Source of the DNA: Albibacillus kandeliae
GTDB taxonomy: Bacteria > Pseudomonadota > Alphaproteobacteria > Rhodobacterales > Rhodobacteraceae
Length of the DNA: 64,000 nucleotides
Direction of reading: 5' to 3'
Assembly (NCBI RefSeq): GCF_003116585.1
Contig: NZ_QEHM01000004.1
Coordinates: 248,001 to 312,000 of the forward strand
Position numbers and translations under genes: made by a program. A model generated the notes under the pieces. That model made no database searches and was not told the origin of the DNA. It saw nothing but the letters and a program-made list of their open reading frames with translations. Numbering within the stretch: the stretch's first letter is position 1; every line of letters starts with the position of its first letter. This document shows, in pieces, positions 26,087-34,900 of this stretch.

Positions 26087-26644
26087 TCAGTGCAGCTTGG
26101 CATCCACCTGCTTGATCGAGGCGTCGATCAGCTTGTTGGCTTCGGCTGCGGTCATCTGCTTGGCCAGAACTTCCTTGGCGGCGGCGATGGCGATGGTGAT
26201 CGCACGGTCGCGCACTTCCTTCACCGCGCCAGCCTGGGCCGAGGCGATCTGCTCTTCGGCTGCGGCGAGACGGCGGGCGATGGACTTCTGCAGGTCGGCC
26301 TTGGCCTGCTCCGCGGCCTGTGCGGCCTCGGTGCGGGCGGTGGCGACGATGCGGTCCGCCTGATCCTGCATTTCCTTCTGCTTGCGCTCGTAGGACGCCA
26401 GAATGGTCTGGGCTTCCTCGCGCAGCGCGCGGGCCTCGTCGAGTTCCGACTTGATCCCTTCGGCCCGCTTGTCGAGCTGGGCACCGATCAGGCCGGGGAC
26501 CTTGAAGTAGAACAGGACCGCGACGAAGAGGATGAAGGCCAGCAACACGATGAAGTTCGTGTTGTGGAGCGAGAAGAACGGGCCGGTGGCCGCGAAGGCC
26601 GGGCTTGCGCTGACGGTGAGGATAAGGGCGAGAGCTTTCCGCAT
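26087..26644 (-). CDS. atpF: ATP synthase F0 subunit b
   Basis: This 185-residue subunit forms part of the peripheral stalk. It starts with a signal-like segment (MRKALALILTVSASPAFAAT), followed by the membrane helix NFIVLLAFILFVAVLFYFKV and a long charged coiled coil (RAEGIKSELDEARALREEAQ onward). The N-terminal signal-like piece is common in alphaproteobacterial b subunits. It is the last gene of the atpI-B-E-X-F operon, 4 bases after the b-prime gene. Confidence 0.95.
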   Translation of the reverse strand: MRKALALILTVSASPAFAATGPFFSLHNTNFIVLLAFILFVAVLFYFKVPGLIGAQLDKRAEGIKSELDEARALREEAQTILASYERKQKEMQDQADRIVATARTEAAQAAEQAKADLQKSIARRLAAAEEQIASAQAGAVKEVRDRAITIAIAAAKEVLAKQMTAAEANKLIDASIKQVDAKLH

Positions 26645-26648
26645 TGTC

Positions 26649-27218
26649 TTATCCTTTCACGCGCGCGCCGACCGCGCCGTCGATTGCGGCTGCGTCGGAC
26701 TTGCCGCCCAGGGCCGCAACCAGCTCGGCCGCGGTATCCTTGGCCACCTCTTCCACGGCGGCGAGGGCGCCGGCGCGGATGTCAGCAATGGCTTTCTCCG
26801 ATTCCGCCGCTTTTTCGGCGATCTCGGCATCGGCCTTGGCGATGGCATCGTCCAGGTCAGCCTGGATCTCGGCGCGGGTCGCGGCGGCGATGCGGGTCGC
26901 TTCGGCCCGGGCATCCGCGAGCGCCTTGTTGTAGGCCTCCTCGGCTTCGACGGCCTTGGCCTTGAGGTCTTCGGCGGCGGCCAGGTCGTTGGTGATCGTT
27001 CCTGCCCGTTCGGCGAGGATCGCCGCGATGCGCGGCAGGGCCACGCGGGACAGCACGAGGTAGATCACGACCAGCGTGACGGCGAGCCAGAAGATCTGGT
27101 TCGGGAATGTGCCGAAATCGAGCTGCGGCATCCCCGGAGCCGCGTCGGCGGAATGCGCGGCAACGCCTACGGCGTCTGCCAGGCCTTCGCCTGCGGCTTC
27201 ATGCGTCTCAGTTGCCAT
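26649..27218 (-). CDS. atpX: ATP synthase F0 subunit b-prime
   Basis: A 189-residue second b-type subunit, as in photosynthetic and related alphaproteobacteria where the stalk is a b/b-prime heterodimer. The N terminus is soluble (about 35 residues, ending [15 protein letters not shown]), then a single membrane helix [20 protein letters not shown] and a long Ala/Glu-rich coiled coil. The symbol follows the Rhodobacter capsulatus operon; atpG or atpF2 are also in use. A hairpin separates it from atpE. Confidence 0.94.
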   Translation of the reverse strand: MATETHEAAGEGLADAVGVAAHSADAAPGMPQLDFGTFPNQIFWLAVTLVVIYLVLSRVALPRIAAILAERAGTITNDLAAAEDLKAKAVEAEEAYNKALADARAEATRIAAATRAEIQADLDDAIAKADAEIAEKAAESEKAIADIRAGALAAVEEVAKDTAAELVAALGGKSDAAAIDGAVGARVKG

Positions 27219-27249
27219 GTCGTTCTCCCTTGGAGCTTGCCGTTAAACC

Positions 27250-27280
27250 GGGCGGCGCCGGGGATATCCCGCCGCCGCCC
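27250..27280 (-). other. Intercistronic hairpin after atpE
   Basis: GGGCGGCG (27250-27257) pairs with CGCCGCCC (27273-27280), and the loop itself contains the palindrome GGGATATCCC (27261-27270). It lies between the atpE stop (27308) and the atpX start (27218). Such a structure could protect the upstream atpE message from 3'-to-5' decay or trim readthrough, giving more c subunit than b-prime. No T-tract is present. Confidence 0.6.
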
Positions 27281-27307
27281 AGCCGTAAGGAAACGGATCC
27301 GAGAGAG

Positions 27308-27544
27308 TTAGACGGCGAACATCAGCAGCAGAGCGACGAGGAACGAGAAGATCCCCAGGGCTTCTGCGAATGCGATGCCGATGAACAGGGTCGCGGTCTG
27401 GGAGGCAGCAGCCGACGGGTTGCGCAGGGCGCCCGCCAGGTAGTTGCCGGCAACGTTGCCCACACCGACGGCTGCGCCGCCCATGCCGATCGATGCCAGA
27501 CCTGCGCCGATGAATGCGCCCATTTGTGCGATATCGCCTTCCAT
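27308..27544 (-). CDS. atpE: ATP synthase F0 subunit c
   Basis: The 78-residue proteolipid forms the rotating ring. Two hydrophobic hairpin helices are joined by the polar loop RNPSA (GALRNPSAA) and the second helix carries the proton-binding Glu in [20 protein letters not shown]. Glycine-rich first helix [20 protein letters not shown] is typical. Several copies per complex are needed, which fits the stabilising hairpin downstream. Confidence 0.97.
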   Translation of the reverse strand: MEGDIAQMGAFIGAGLASIGMGGAAVGVGNVAGNYLAGALRNPSAAASQTATLFIGIAFAEALGIFSFLVALLLMFAV

Positions 27545-27611
27545 GATTTCTCTCCTTACGATGGAATTGGATGATGGATTTGCGGTCGCGGACCGTGGTC
27601 CGCGCCGGTGA

Positions 27612-28370
27612 TCAGTGATGCGGGTGCAGCGCGTCCTTCAGGTAGACGCACGTCAGGATGATGAACACGTAGGCCTGGATGAAGGCCACCAGGACCTCGA
27701 GACCGTACATCGCGGTGATCGCGACAACCGACAGCGGCGAGATCGCGGCGATGGCGGCAAAGCCCGCGAACACCTTGATCACCGCGTGGCCGGCCATCAT
27801 GTTGCCGGCAAGTCGGATGGAGTGGCTGACCGGGCGCACGAAGTAGGAAATGATCTCGATCACGGCCAGGATCGGGCGCAGCGGCAGCGGTGCCGCAGAG
27901 ACCCAGAACAGGCCCAGGAACGAGACGCCGTTCTTGATGAAGCCCAGGATGGTCACGCTGAGGAACACCAGCACGGCCAGGACCGCGGTCACCGCGATGT
28001 GGCTGGTGGTGGTGAAGGCCATCGGGATCAGGCCGAGGAAGTTGGCCAGCACGATGAACATGAACAGGGTCATCACGTAGGGGAAGTACTTGACGCCTTC
28101 CTTGCCGGTGACGTCCTCGAGCATCTTGTAGATGAAGCCGTAGGCCATCTCGGCGACGGACTGGCCGCGCGAGGGCACGATGGCGCGCTTGGAGGTGCTG
28201 AGCACCAGCAGGGCGATGACTGCCAGGATGGTGATGCCCATCCACAGGGTCACGTTGGTCGGGGTATACCAGGCCACCGGACCGTCGCCGAACAGCGGTT
28301 TGACGATGAACTGATCCATCGGGTGAAAGACCAGGCCGCCGCCTTCTGCCCCATGCGCTTCGCTTGCCAT
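27612..28370 (-). CDS. atpB: ATP synthase F0 subunit a
   Basis: The 252-residue membrane subunit forms the proton half-channels. The essential Arg lies in [16 protein letters not shown]; other helices include [20 protein letters not shown] and [20 protein letters not shown] at the end. I used the ATG at 28370 ([12 protein letters not shown]); the longer opening from 28436 overlaps atpI heavily. It starts 4 bases after the atpI stop. Confidence 0.96.
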   Translation of the reverse strand: MASEAHGAEGGGLVFHPMDQFIVKPLFGDGPVAWYTPTNVTLWMGITILAVIALLVLSTSKRAIVPSRGQSVAEMAYGFIYKMLEDVTGKEGVKYFPYVMTLFMFIVLANFLGLIPMAFTTTSHIAVTAVLAVLVFLSVTILGFIKNGVSFLGLFWVSAAPLPLRPILAVIEIISYFVRPVSHSIRLAGNMMAGHAVIKVFAGFAAIAAISPLSVVAITAMYGLEVLVAFIQAYVFIILTCVYLKDALHPHH

Positions 28371-28374
28371 CCGT

Positions 28375-28707
28375 TCACTTCCTCTCGTCGTCCCCGGCCG
28401 ACCGGGCCAGGTGGTCTTTTTGCAGCTCCTGAGCACTGCGAAGCATCACCTTGATGCCGGCCGCGAGCCCCAGCAATGTAAACAGCACCAGAAAGATCGG
28501 GAGCGTCCCGAGCAGGCGGTCGAGCCCGTATCCGATGCCAAAGCCGATCAGCAGACCGGCTACAAGTTCCGTCACCATCCGCCAGCCGATATCGGCACGG
28601 GAATAGTCGTGTTCGCCGTGGGATTTCTTCGGCTGGTCGGTCTTCTTCGCCGCCGCGATCCGTTCCTCCAGCCGCGCAAGGCGCTGCTTTGGGTCGTCTT
28701 CGCTCAC
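28375..28707 (-). CDS. atpI: ATP synthase protein I (AtpI)
   Basis: A 110-residue protein with a charged N terminus ([20 protein letters not shown]) and two membrane helices ([20 protein letters not shown] and [20 protein letters not shown]), the AtpI/gene-1 layout. AtpI proteins help assemble the c ring. It opens the F0 operon; its promoter should lie in 28708-28890. The F1 genes are not in the window, as expected for alphaproteobacteria, which keep F0 and F1 apart. Confidence 0.9.
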   Translation of the reverse strand: MSEDDPKQRLARLEERIAAAKKTDQPKKSHGEHDYSRADIGWRMVTELVAGLLIGFGIGYGLDRLLGTLPIFLVLFTLLGLAAGIKVMLRSAQELQKDHLARSAGDDERK

Positions 28708-28890
28708 CGTCGTATCCCTCGCGATCGTCGAGGGAGTTGCTATTCGGCGGGAAGGTTTGAGTCAATTGCTTAAAGGCCGCAGGAGATGCGTACCTAAGGT
28801 GTTGTTATTTATCAAATTTCTTTATCGCAAAGGGGGAGTGCGTCGCGGCCACGGGCGGCGGAGAGCCGGATTCAGGCCCGAATGGCATAT

Positions 28891-28906
28891 TCAACCATTC
28901 GGTTGA
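28891..28906. promoter_or_regulatory. Palindromic ArsR-type operator
   Basis: TCAACC-ATTC-GGTTGA is a perfect 6+4+6 palindrome, 33 bases upstream of the ArsR start codon. Its right arm overlaps a TTGACG that could be a -35 box. CAACC-N4-GGTTG operators are, from memory, usual for this ArsR subgroup, so autoregulation is likely. Confidence 0.6.
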
Positions 28907-28938
28907 CGATAATTCGGGGCTGCGGCAAGGCTTTGGAC

Positions 28939-29280
28939 ATGGCCACCGATCTCGACACCGTATTCGCCGCACTCGCCGACCCGACGCGGCGCGAGATCCT
29001 CCGCATGCTGCTGGAGGATGACATGGCGGTGACCGATGTGGCGGAGCCGTTCGAGATGTCGCTGGCCGCGATCTCGAAGCACCTGGTGATCCTGACCCGC
29101 GCCGGGCTGATCAGCCAGGACAAGAGGGGCCGGGTGAAATGGTGCAAGCTTGAACCCGATGCCATGCGGGCGGCATCGGTCTGGATGCAGGGCTTCGGCC
29201 AGTTCGAGCCCGTGAACCTCGAGGCGTTTGAACGGTTCCTCGCGCGCGAGCTGGCCGATCCCGACGGGGACGCGGCCTAG
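28939..29280 (+). CDS. ArsR family transcriptional regulator
   Basis: The 113-residue regulator begins MATDLDTVFAALADPTRREI, the classic ArsR start, and has the recognition helix MSLAAISKHLVILTRAGLIS and wing KRGRVKWCKLEPDAMRA. The subgroup with WMQGFGQFEP-like tails is usually paired with an SRPBCC/AHSA1 gene, which is absent here. I placed the start at 28939 and not at 28882, since the longer form would read through the operator palindrome. It is divergent from the atp operon. Confidence 0.88.
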   Translation: MATDLDTVFAALADPTRREILRMLLEDDMAVTDVAEPFEMSLAAISKHLVILTRAGLISQDKRGRVKWCKLEPDAMRAASVWMQGFGQFEPVNLEAFERFLARELADPDGDAA

Positions 29281-29354
29281 ATCACGCCGAACGCAAAGCG
29301 GAGAATGGCCAGGACGATGACGACAAGTCCGACAAGATAGATGATGCTGCGCAT
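29277..29354 (-). CDS. Putative 25-residue single-span membrane protein
   Basis: The minus strand encodes MRSIIYLVGLVVIVLAILRF plus five residues, almost entirely one hydrophobic helix with a positive N terminus. The stop codon overlaps the stop of the convergent ArsR gene. AGGAA lies about 12 bases upstream of the ATG. I recall near-identical short proteins (M-R-S-I-I-x-L-x-G) in other Rhodobacterales genomes, which is the main reason to list it. Function unknown. Confidence 0.5.
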   Translation of the reverse strand: MRSIIYLVGLVVIVLAILRFAFGVI

Positions 29355-29386
29355 GGCGGATGGTTCCTGTTCTGTTGCGGTCAGGC

Positions 29387-30304
29387 TCAACGCCGCTGAC
29401 TGCGCAGAGTTCCGCCGACCGGTGCGGATTCATCTCTGAGCAGCATCAGAACCGCCAGCGCGCTGAGCGCGATCCCGAACCAGACCAGCCCCGAAGGCGC
29501 CCCGTTGCCGAGCGCGACCTCCCACAGGATCACCCAGCTGGGGGTGAGATAGGTATAGGCCATGACCTTGGCCGAAGGCAGGCGCAGGGTGGCGAACTGC
29601 AACAGAACGAAGGTGGCGGCGCTGGCAAAGATGGCCACATAGCCGAGCGCGATCCAGACGATGGGGCGCAGGTGCAGCCAGTCGGTCGCGAGGATGTCGT
29701 TCCAGCCGTAGAGGGTAAGAAGGAGGCAGCCCGCCAGCAGCATACCGAAGGTAAAGACCACCGCGGGCTCTCCCCGGTTCAGCTTGCGCACCATGGGCGT
29801 GTAGGCGGCATGGGCCACGCAGCCCCAGAAGTAGATGATCTCGCCCTTGCCCGGGTGGAAGGCCAGCAGCGCGGCAAGGTCGGCCCGGAAGATCACCCAG
29901 AGCGCCCCTGCCCCGCCGATGGCCAGCGCCAGCGCCATGCGCGGCGTGGTGATCTGGCGCAGCAGCAGGTAGCCGAAGAGGGCCGAGAGGATCGGTGTCA
30001 GGGTAAAGACGGCCGAGGCGCTGACCGGCTCTGCCGTCTTCAGCCCCTCGAACATCAGCACGAAGTAGGTGGCGAACATGCCACCCAGCAGAAGATAGCG
30101 CCACGGCGCGGCGGCGGCCTTGCGCGGGATGCCGGTGGTGAGCGAGGCCGCAATGCCGATGACTACGGCGGCGATGGCAAAGCGCGCGGCGTTCAGCGCG
30201 GCCGGCGCGATGTCATTGGCGACGATGGCACCTAGCGAGAAGGACCCGGCGACCAGCGCCGAGAACAGCAGCATGGCCACGTGGCCGGCGGTATTGGGCG
30301 ACAT
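29387..30304 (-). CDS. DMT superfamily (EamA) transporter
   Basis: A 305-residue inner-membrane protein with about ten helices in two EamA repeats. The first repeat includes NAARFAIAAVVIGIAASL and AEPVSASAVFTLTPILSALF; the second ATLRLPSAKVMAYTYLTPSW. Members export metabolites or drugs; the substrate is unknown. Its start codon abuts the stop of the LysR gene (30305), so LysR and transporter form one minus-strand transcript. Confidence 0.88.
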   Translation of the reverse strand: MSPNTAGHVAMLLFSALVAGSFSLGAIVANDIAPAALNAARFAIAAVVIGIAASLTTGIPRKAAAAPWRYLLLGGMFATYFVLMFEGLKTAEPVSASAVFTLTPILSALFGYLLLRQITTPRMALALAIGGAGALWVIFRADLAALLAFHPGKGEIIYFWGCVAHAAYTPMVRKLNRGEPAVVFTFGMLLAGCLLLTLYGWNDILATDWLHLRPIVWIALGYVAIFASAATFVLLQFATLRLPSAKVMAYTYLTPSWVILWEVALGNGAPSGLVWFGIALSALAVLMLLRDESAPVGGTLRSQRR

Positions 30305-31180
30305 TCAGGTCCAGTCCTGCGAGCGTTCCTTGAGGAACTTTAGGAAGCTCTGCACCTTGTTGGTGCGGTGGAGATCCACGTGGGTCACCAGCCAGAGCGG
30401 CGCGGTCCAGTCGTCGCGCGGCCCCATGATCCGCACGAGGTCCGGCAGGCGGCTGGCCTCGCAGTCGGTCATGAACCCGATACCGGCGCCGGAGAGCACC
30501 GCCTCCTTCACCGTGTGCTCGCTGGTCACCCGGAAGGCGATGCGGTCGGCGGTGACGTTGTCGCGCAGCCAGCGGTAGAAGGGCGCGCGGCTGTCCGGGT
30601 CCTCGGGTCCGATGAACCAGTGCGCGGCGAAATCGGGCACCGTGGAGGGCTGGCCGTGTTCCTTGATGTAGCTGCTGCTGGCATAGAGGCTGATGGCCTG
30701 CCGCACGAAGGGCTGCACCACGTTGTCGGGCTGGTCCGGCGGCGAGCCGGCACGGATCGCGACATGCGCCTCGCCGTATTCCAGCCGGAACAGGCGGCCG
30801 CTGGTGAGGTAGCGCACGCGCAGGCCCGGGTGCATCTTCTGGAAGTCAGTCAGCACCGGCACGAGGATCGGCGCCATTGAGTCGAGCGAGGTGACCACGA
30901 GGTCGCCCGCGACGTCGCTGCCCTGCCCGCGCAGACGCGCGACGAGCTGGTTGAACTGGTCGTCCGTCGCCTGAGCTACCCGCAGCAGGTCGGCGCCCGC
31001 CTCGGTCGGCGTATAGCCCCGGGCATGGCGCTGGAACAGCTTGACCCCGATGCGCGCCTCGATGGCGTCGATGTGCCGGATCACCGTGGCATGGTGTACG
31101 CCAAGCACCTCGGCGGCGCCGCTGACCGTGCCCATGCGCGCGACCTGGAAAGCGGTGCGCACCTCGTCCCAATTGTCCAC
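30305..31180 (-). CDS. LysR family regulator, divergent from azoR
   Basis: The 291-residue regulator has an N-terminal winged helix (WDEVRTAFQVARMGTVSGAA, then VLGVHHATVIRHIDAIEARI) and a LysR substrate domain. The start is taken as the GTG at 31178-31180 (DNWDEVRTAF) with AAAGGA 9 bases upstream; a GTG eight codons earlier is possible. Divergence from azoR and cotranscription with an EamA exporter suggest it controls both, perhaps in response to quinones or electrophiles; that is inference. Confidence 0.87.
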   Translation of the reverse strand: MDNWDEVRTAFQVARMGTVSGAAEVLGVHHATVIRHIDAIEARIGVKLFQRHARGYTPTEAGADLLRVAQATDDQFNQLVARLRGQGSDVAGDLVVTSLDSMAPILVPVLTDFQKMHPGLRVRYLTSGRLFRLEYGEAHVAIRAGSPPDQPDNVVQPFVRQAISLYASSSYIKEHGQPSTVPDFAAHWFIGPEDPDSRAPFYRWLRDNVTADRIAFRVTSEHTVKEAVLSGAGIGFMTDCEASRLPDLVRIMGPRDDWTAPLWLVTHVDLHRTNKVQSFLKFLKERSQDWT

Positions 31181-31320
31181 GCTGTCAAATCCTTTTCTGT
31201 GCACCAGCTCACAACTGATCTAAATTCTGGCCTGTTGAGTTCGGACATGCAACGCACAAATCTCTGTCATCGACATAATCCGGAACCCCTCCGTTCCCCC
31301 GTAATCCGAAGGACAGACCA

Positions 31321-31899
31321 ATGACCACTCTTCTGCATATCGACTCTTCCGTCCGCCCGAGCGCATCCGTCAGCCGGGCCCTCACTTCTGCCATCGTCAA
31401 GCAGGTCGGCGCCGACAAGGTGATCTACCGTGACCTGAGCAAGCCGCTGCCCGCCATCGACGAAGCCTGGATCGGCGCGAACTTCACCCCGGCCGAGAGC
31501 CGCAGCGCCGAGCAGACCGAACTGCTCTCGCTCTCCGAGGAGCTGCTGGGCGAACTGGAAGCCGCGGACACCATCGTGATCGGTGCGGCCATGTACAACT
31601 TCGGCGTCTCCGCACCGCTGAAAACCTGGATCGACCTGATCGCCCGCGCCGGTCGTTCGTTCAAGTACACCGAAGCCGGCCCGCAGGGCCTGCTGACCGG
31701 CAAGAAGGCGATCATCGCCGTTGCCACCGGCGGCACGCCGGTCGGGTCGGACTTCGACTTCGTGTCGGGCTACCTGAAGTTCATCCTGAACTTCGTCGGC
31801 ATCTCGGACGTGACCGTGATCAAGGCCGACCAGGTCGACGCCAGCCTCGACGAGAAGCTGGTCGCCGTTAAGGCCGACATCGAGGCGCTGGCTGCCTGA
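31321..31899 (+). CDS. azoR: FMN-dependent NADH:quinone/azo reductase
   Basis: A 192-residue flavodoxin-like enzyme of the AzoR family. It begins TTLLHIDSSVRPSASVSRAL, the FMN phosphate-binding segment, and has AAMYNFGVSAPLKTWIDLIA, which stacks on the flavin, and KAIIAVATGG. AzoR enzymes reduce quinones and azo compounds using NADH. A LysR regulator lies divergently across 140 bases (31181-31320). A hairpin terminator follows. Confidence 0.92.
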   Translation: MTTLLHIDSSVRPSASVSRALTSAIVKQVGADKVIYRDLSKPLPAIDEAWIGANFTPAESRSAEQTELLSLSEELLGELEAADTIVIGAAMYNFGVSAPLKTWIDLIARAGRSFKYTEAGPQGLLTGKKAIIAVATGGTPVGSDFDFVSGYLKFILNFVGISDVTVIKADQVDASLDEKLVAVKADIEALAA

Positions 31900-31921
31900 G
31901 CCACTGCGCACCGGACAAACG

Positions 31922-31951
31922 CAGGGCCGCGCTCTTACCAGCGCGGCCCTG
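31922..31951. terminator. Terminator hairpin between azoR and the adhesin gene
   Basis: CAGGGCCGCGCT (31922-31933) is perfectly complementary to 31940-31951, with a 6-base loop. The two flanking genes converge here, so it can serve either. No long T-tract is present on either side. Confidence 0.65.
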
Positions 31952-31970
31952 TCGCGTTGCGGGTTCCGGT

Positions 31971-34900
31971 TCAGCCGTTGGCCACGGTGACGGCGATATC
32001 GCTGTCAGCCGCCAGCGTGGCGAGCACTTCCGAGCCCGAGCTGAACTGGTAGACGTGCAGCTCGGTCCCGGCCATGTCGACCGTGGTGCCGGTGTCCACC
32101 ACCGTCGCGCCCTCGCCCGCGACCAGCGTCAGCCGGTCGGAACTGTCGCCGAGGACGGTGACGCTCTCGGGCAGATCCGCGCCCAGCAGCCCTTCGAGCA
32201 GCCGGTCGCCGCCGTCCGAGAGGGTGAGGACATCGCCGAGAGAGAGGGTCAGCCTGTTGGCCTCTCCGTTCTCCATGTCGATCTCCTCGATCCCCGAGAG
32301 GTCGACGAGATCCATCATCCCACGGTCCAGATTGCCGCCGAAGTCCACGACCAGCGTGTCGCGGCCCGGCCCTCCGTCGAGCCTCTCCGGTGCGCCGGAG
32401 GCCGAAAGATCGGCACTGTCGAGCAGGATGCGGTCGTCGCCCCGCCCGCCATAGACCCGGTCGGTGCCGGTTCCCGGCGCCAGCAGGTCGTCGCCCGCAT
32501 GGCCGCGCAACACATCGTCCCCCGTCCCGCCTGACAGGCTGTCGTCGAGATCGGCCCCGATTAGCCGGTCGTTGCCCTCGGTGCCCTCCAGCGTCAGCCC
32601 GGTGACGGTGCTGCGCGGGGAAGCGGCTGCCGCGCTGGCACCGACGTTGATCGTCACCGTTCCCTCGGCGCTGTCGCCGTTGCTGTCCGTCACAAGGTAG
32701 CTGAAGCTGTCGGTGCCGGTGTAGCCGATGTCCGGCTGGTAGCTGTAGGTGCCCTCGCCGGTCAGCGAGAGCGACCCGTGCTGTGGCGTGTCTCCCCCGA
32801 TAGCGAAGGTCAGCGCGTCGCCCTCATTGTCGGTCGCGGGCAGTTGCCCGCTGATCACGGAGTTCTTGCTCACCGAGAGGACGAGGTTTTCGACCGTCGG
32901 CGCATCGTTGGTTCCGGTGATGGTGACGGTCACGACCTGCGTGGCCGAGCCGCTCGCCCCATCGCTCACCGTGGCCGTGAAGCTTTCCGACACCACCTGC
33001 CCCTCGACAAGGGCGTCCGCCCCGGCGCCGGCGGTGTAGGTCCAGACGCCGCTGGCCGCGATGGCGAAGGTGCCGTAGGTCCCCGAGGCCGACCCGGACC
33101 AGGTGAGGGTGTCGCCGTCGACGTCGCTGGCGGTGAGCGTTCCGCCGGTGCCGGGCGCAGTATCCTCGGTGACCGAGCCCTTGGCGGCGGCGGTGGAACT
33201 GGTGACCACCGGCTGATCGTTGGTGCCGGTCAGGGTGATGGTCACGGTTTTCGTCGCCGTGGCCCCGGCCTCGTCGGTGACGGTGGCGACGAAGGAGTCC
33301 GTTTTGGTTTCCCCCGCGGCAAGGCCCTCGGCGGCGGTTCCTGCGGTGTAGCTCCAGCTTCCGCCCGAGGTGATGGCGAAGGTCCCGTATGTCCCGGTGG
33401 CCGAGCCGCTCCAGTTGAGCGCGTCGCCATCCGCGTCAGTCGCCGTCAGGGTGCCGGTGGCCGTGGGTGAGGTATTCTCGGTCACCGCCCCCTTCGCCGC
33501 CGCGTTGGAACTGGTAATGACCGGCGCGTCATTGGTGCCGGTCAGGGTGATCGTGACCACCTGAGTCGCCGTTGCGCCGCTCTCGTCCGTCACCGTCGCG
33601 GTGAAGGTCTCGGTCGCGGTCTCGCCTGTTGAAAGCGCCTCGGCCCCGGTGCCTGCCGTGTAGGTCCAGGTGCCCGAGGTGGCCATGACGAAGGCGCCAT
33701 AGGTCCCGGTGGCCGAGCCGCTCCACGTCAGCGTGTCGCCATCCGCGTCCGACGCGGTCAGGGTCCCGGTGGCGGTGGGCGAGGTGTTCTCGGTCACCGA
33801 CCCCTTCGCTGCCGCGTTGGAACTGGTGATCACCGGCGCGTCGTTGGTGCCCGTCAGCGTGATCGTGACCACCTGCGTCGCCGTCGCGCCGCTCTCGTCC
33901 GTGACTGTCGCCGTGAAGGTTTCGGTCGCGGTCTCGCCTGCGGCAAGTGCTTCGGCCCCGGTGCCCGCCGTGTAGGTCCAGATGCCCGAACTAGACATGA
34001 CGAAGGCGCCATAGGTCCCGGTGGCCGAGCCGCTCCACGTCAGCGTGTCGCCGTCCGAGTCAGAGGCGGCCAGCGTGCCGGAGGCCGTGGGCGTGGTGTT
34101 CTCGGTCACCGACCCGCGCGCATCGGCGGCGCTGCTGGTGATGACGGGGCCGTCATTGGCCCCGGTGATCGTTATGGTCACGACCTTCGTCGCCGTCGCC
34201 CCGTTTTCGTCGGTGACTGTCGCCGTGAAGGTCTCGGTTGCCGTCTCGCCTGTGGAAAGCGCCTCGGCCCCGGTGCCTGCCGTATAGGTCCAGGTGCCGG
34301 AGCTCGTCATGACGAAGGCACCGTAGGTTCCGGTGGCCGAGCCGCTCCAGGTGAGCGTGTCGCCATCCGCGTCCGAGGCGGTCAGCGTGCCGGTTGCGGT
34401 GGGTGCGGTGTTCTCGGTCACCGACCCGCGCGCCGCCGCGTTGGAGCTGGTGATCACCGGCGCGTCGTTGGTGCCGGTCAGCGTGATCGTCACGATCTGG
34501 AACGAGGTCTCGCCGTCTTCGTCCGTCACGGTCGCCGTGAAGGTCTCGGTCGCGGTTTCTCCGGCGGCCAGTGCCTCGGCCCCGGTGCCCGCCGTATAGG
34601 TCCAGGTGCCCGAGGCGGCGATGACGAAGGACCCGTAGGTGCCGGTCGCCGTCCCGCTCCACGTCAGTGCGCCGCCTTCCGGATCGCTGGCGGTCAGCGT
34701 GCCGGTCGCGGTGGGCGAGGTGTTCTCGGTCACCGCCCCCCGCGCGTCGGCGGCGCTGCTGGTGATGATGGGGCCGTCGCCGGTGCCGGTCAGGGTGATG
34801 GTGACAATCTGGGTCGCCGTCTCGCCCTCACCGTCGGTCACGGTGGCGGTGAAACTCTCGGTCGCGGTCGCGCCGGGCGACAGGACATCGGCAGCCGGAC

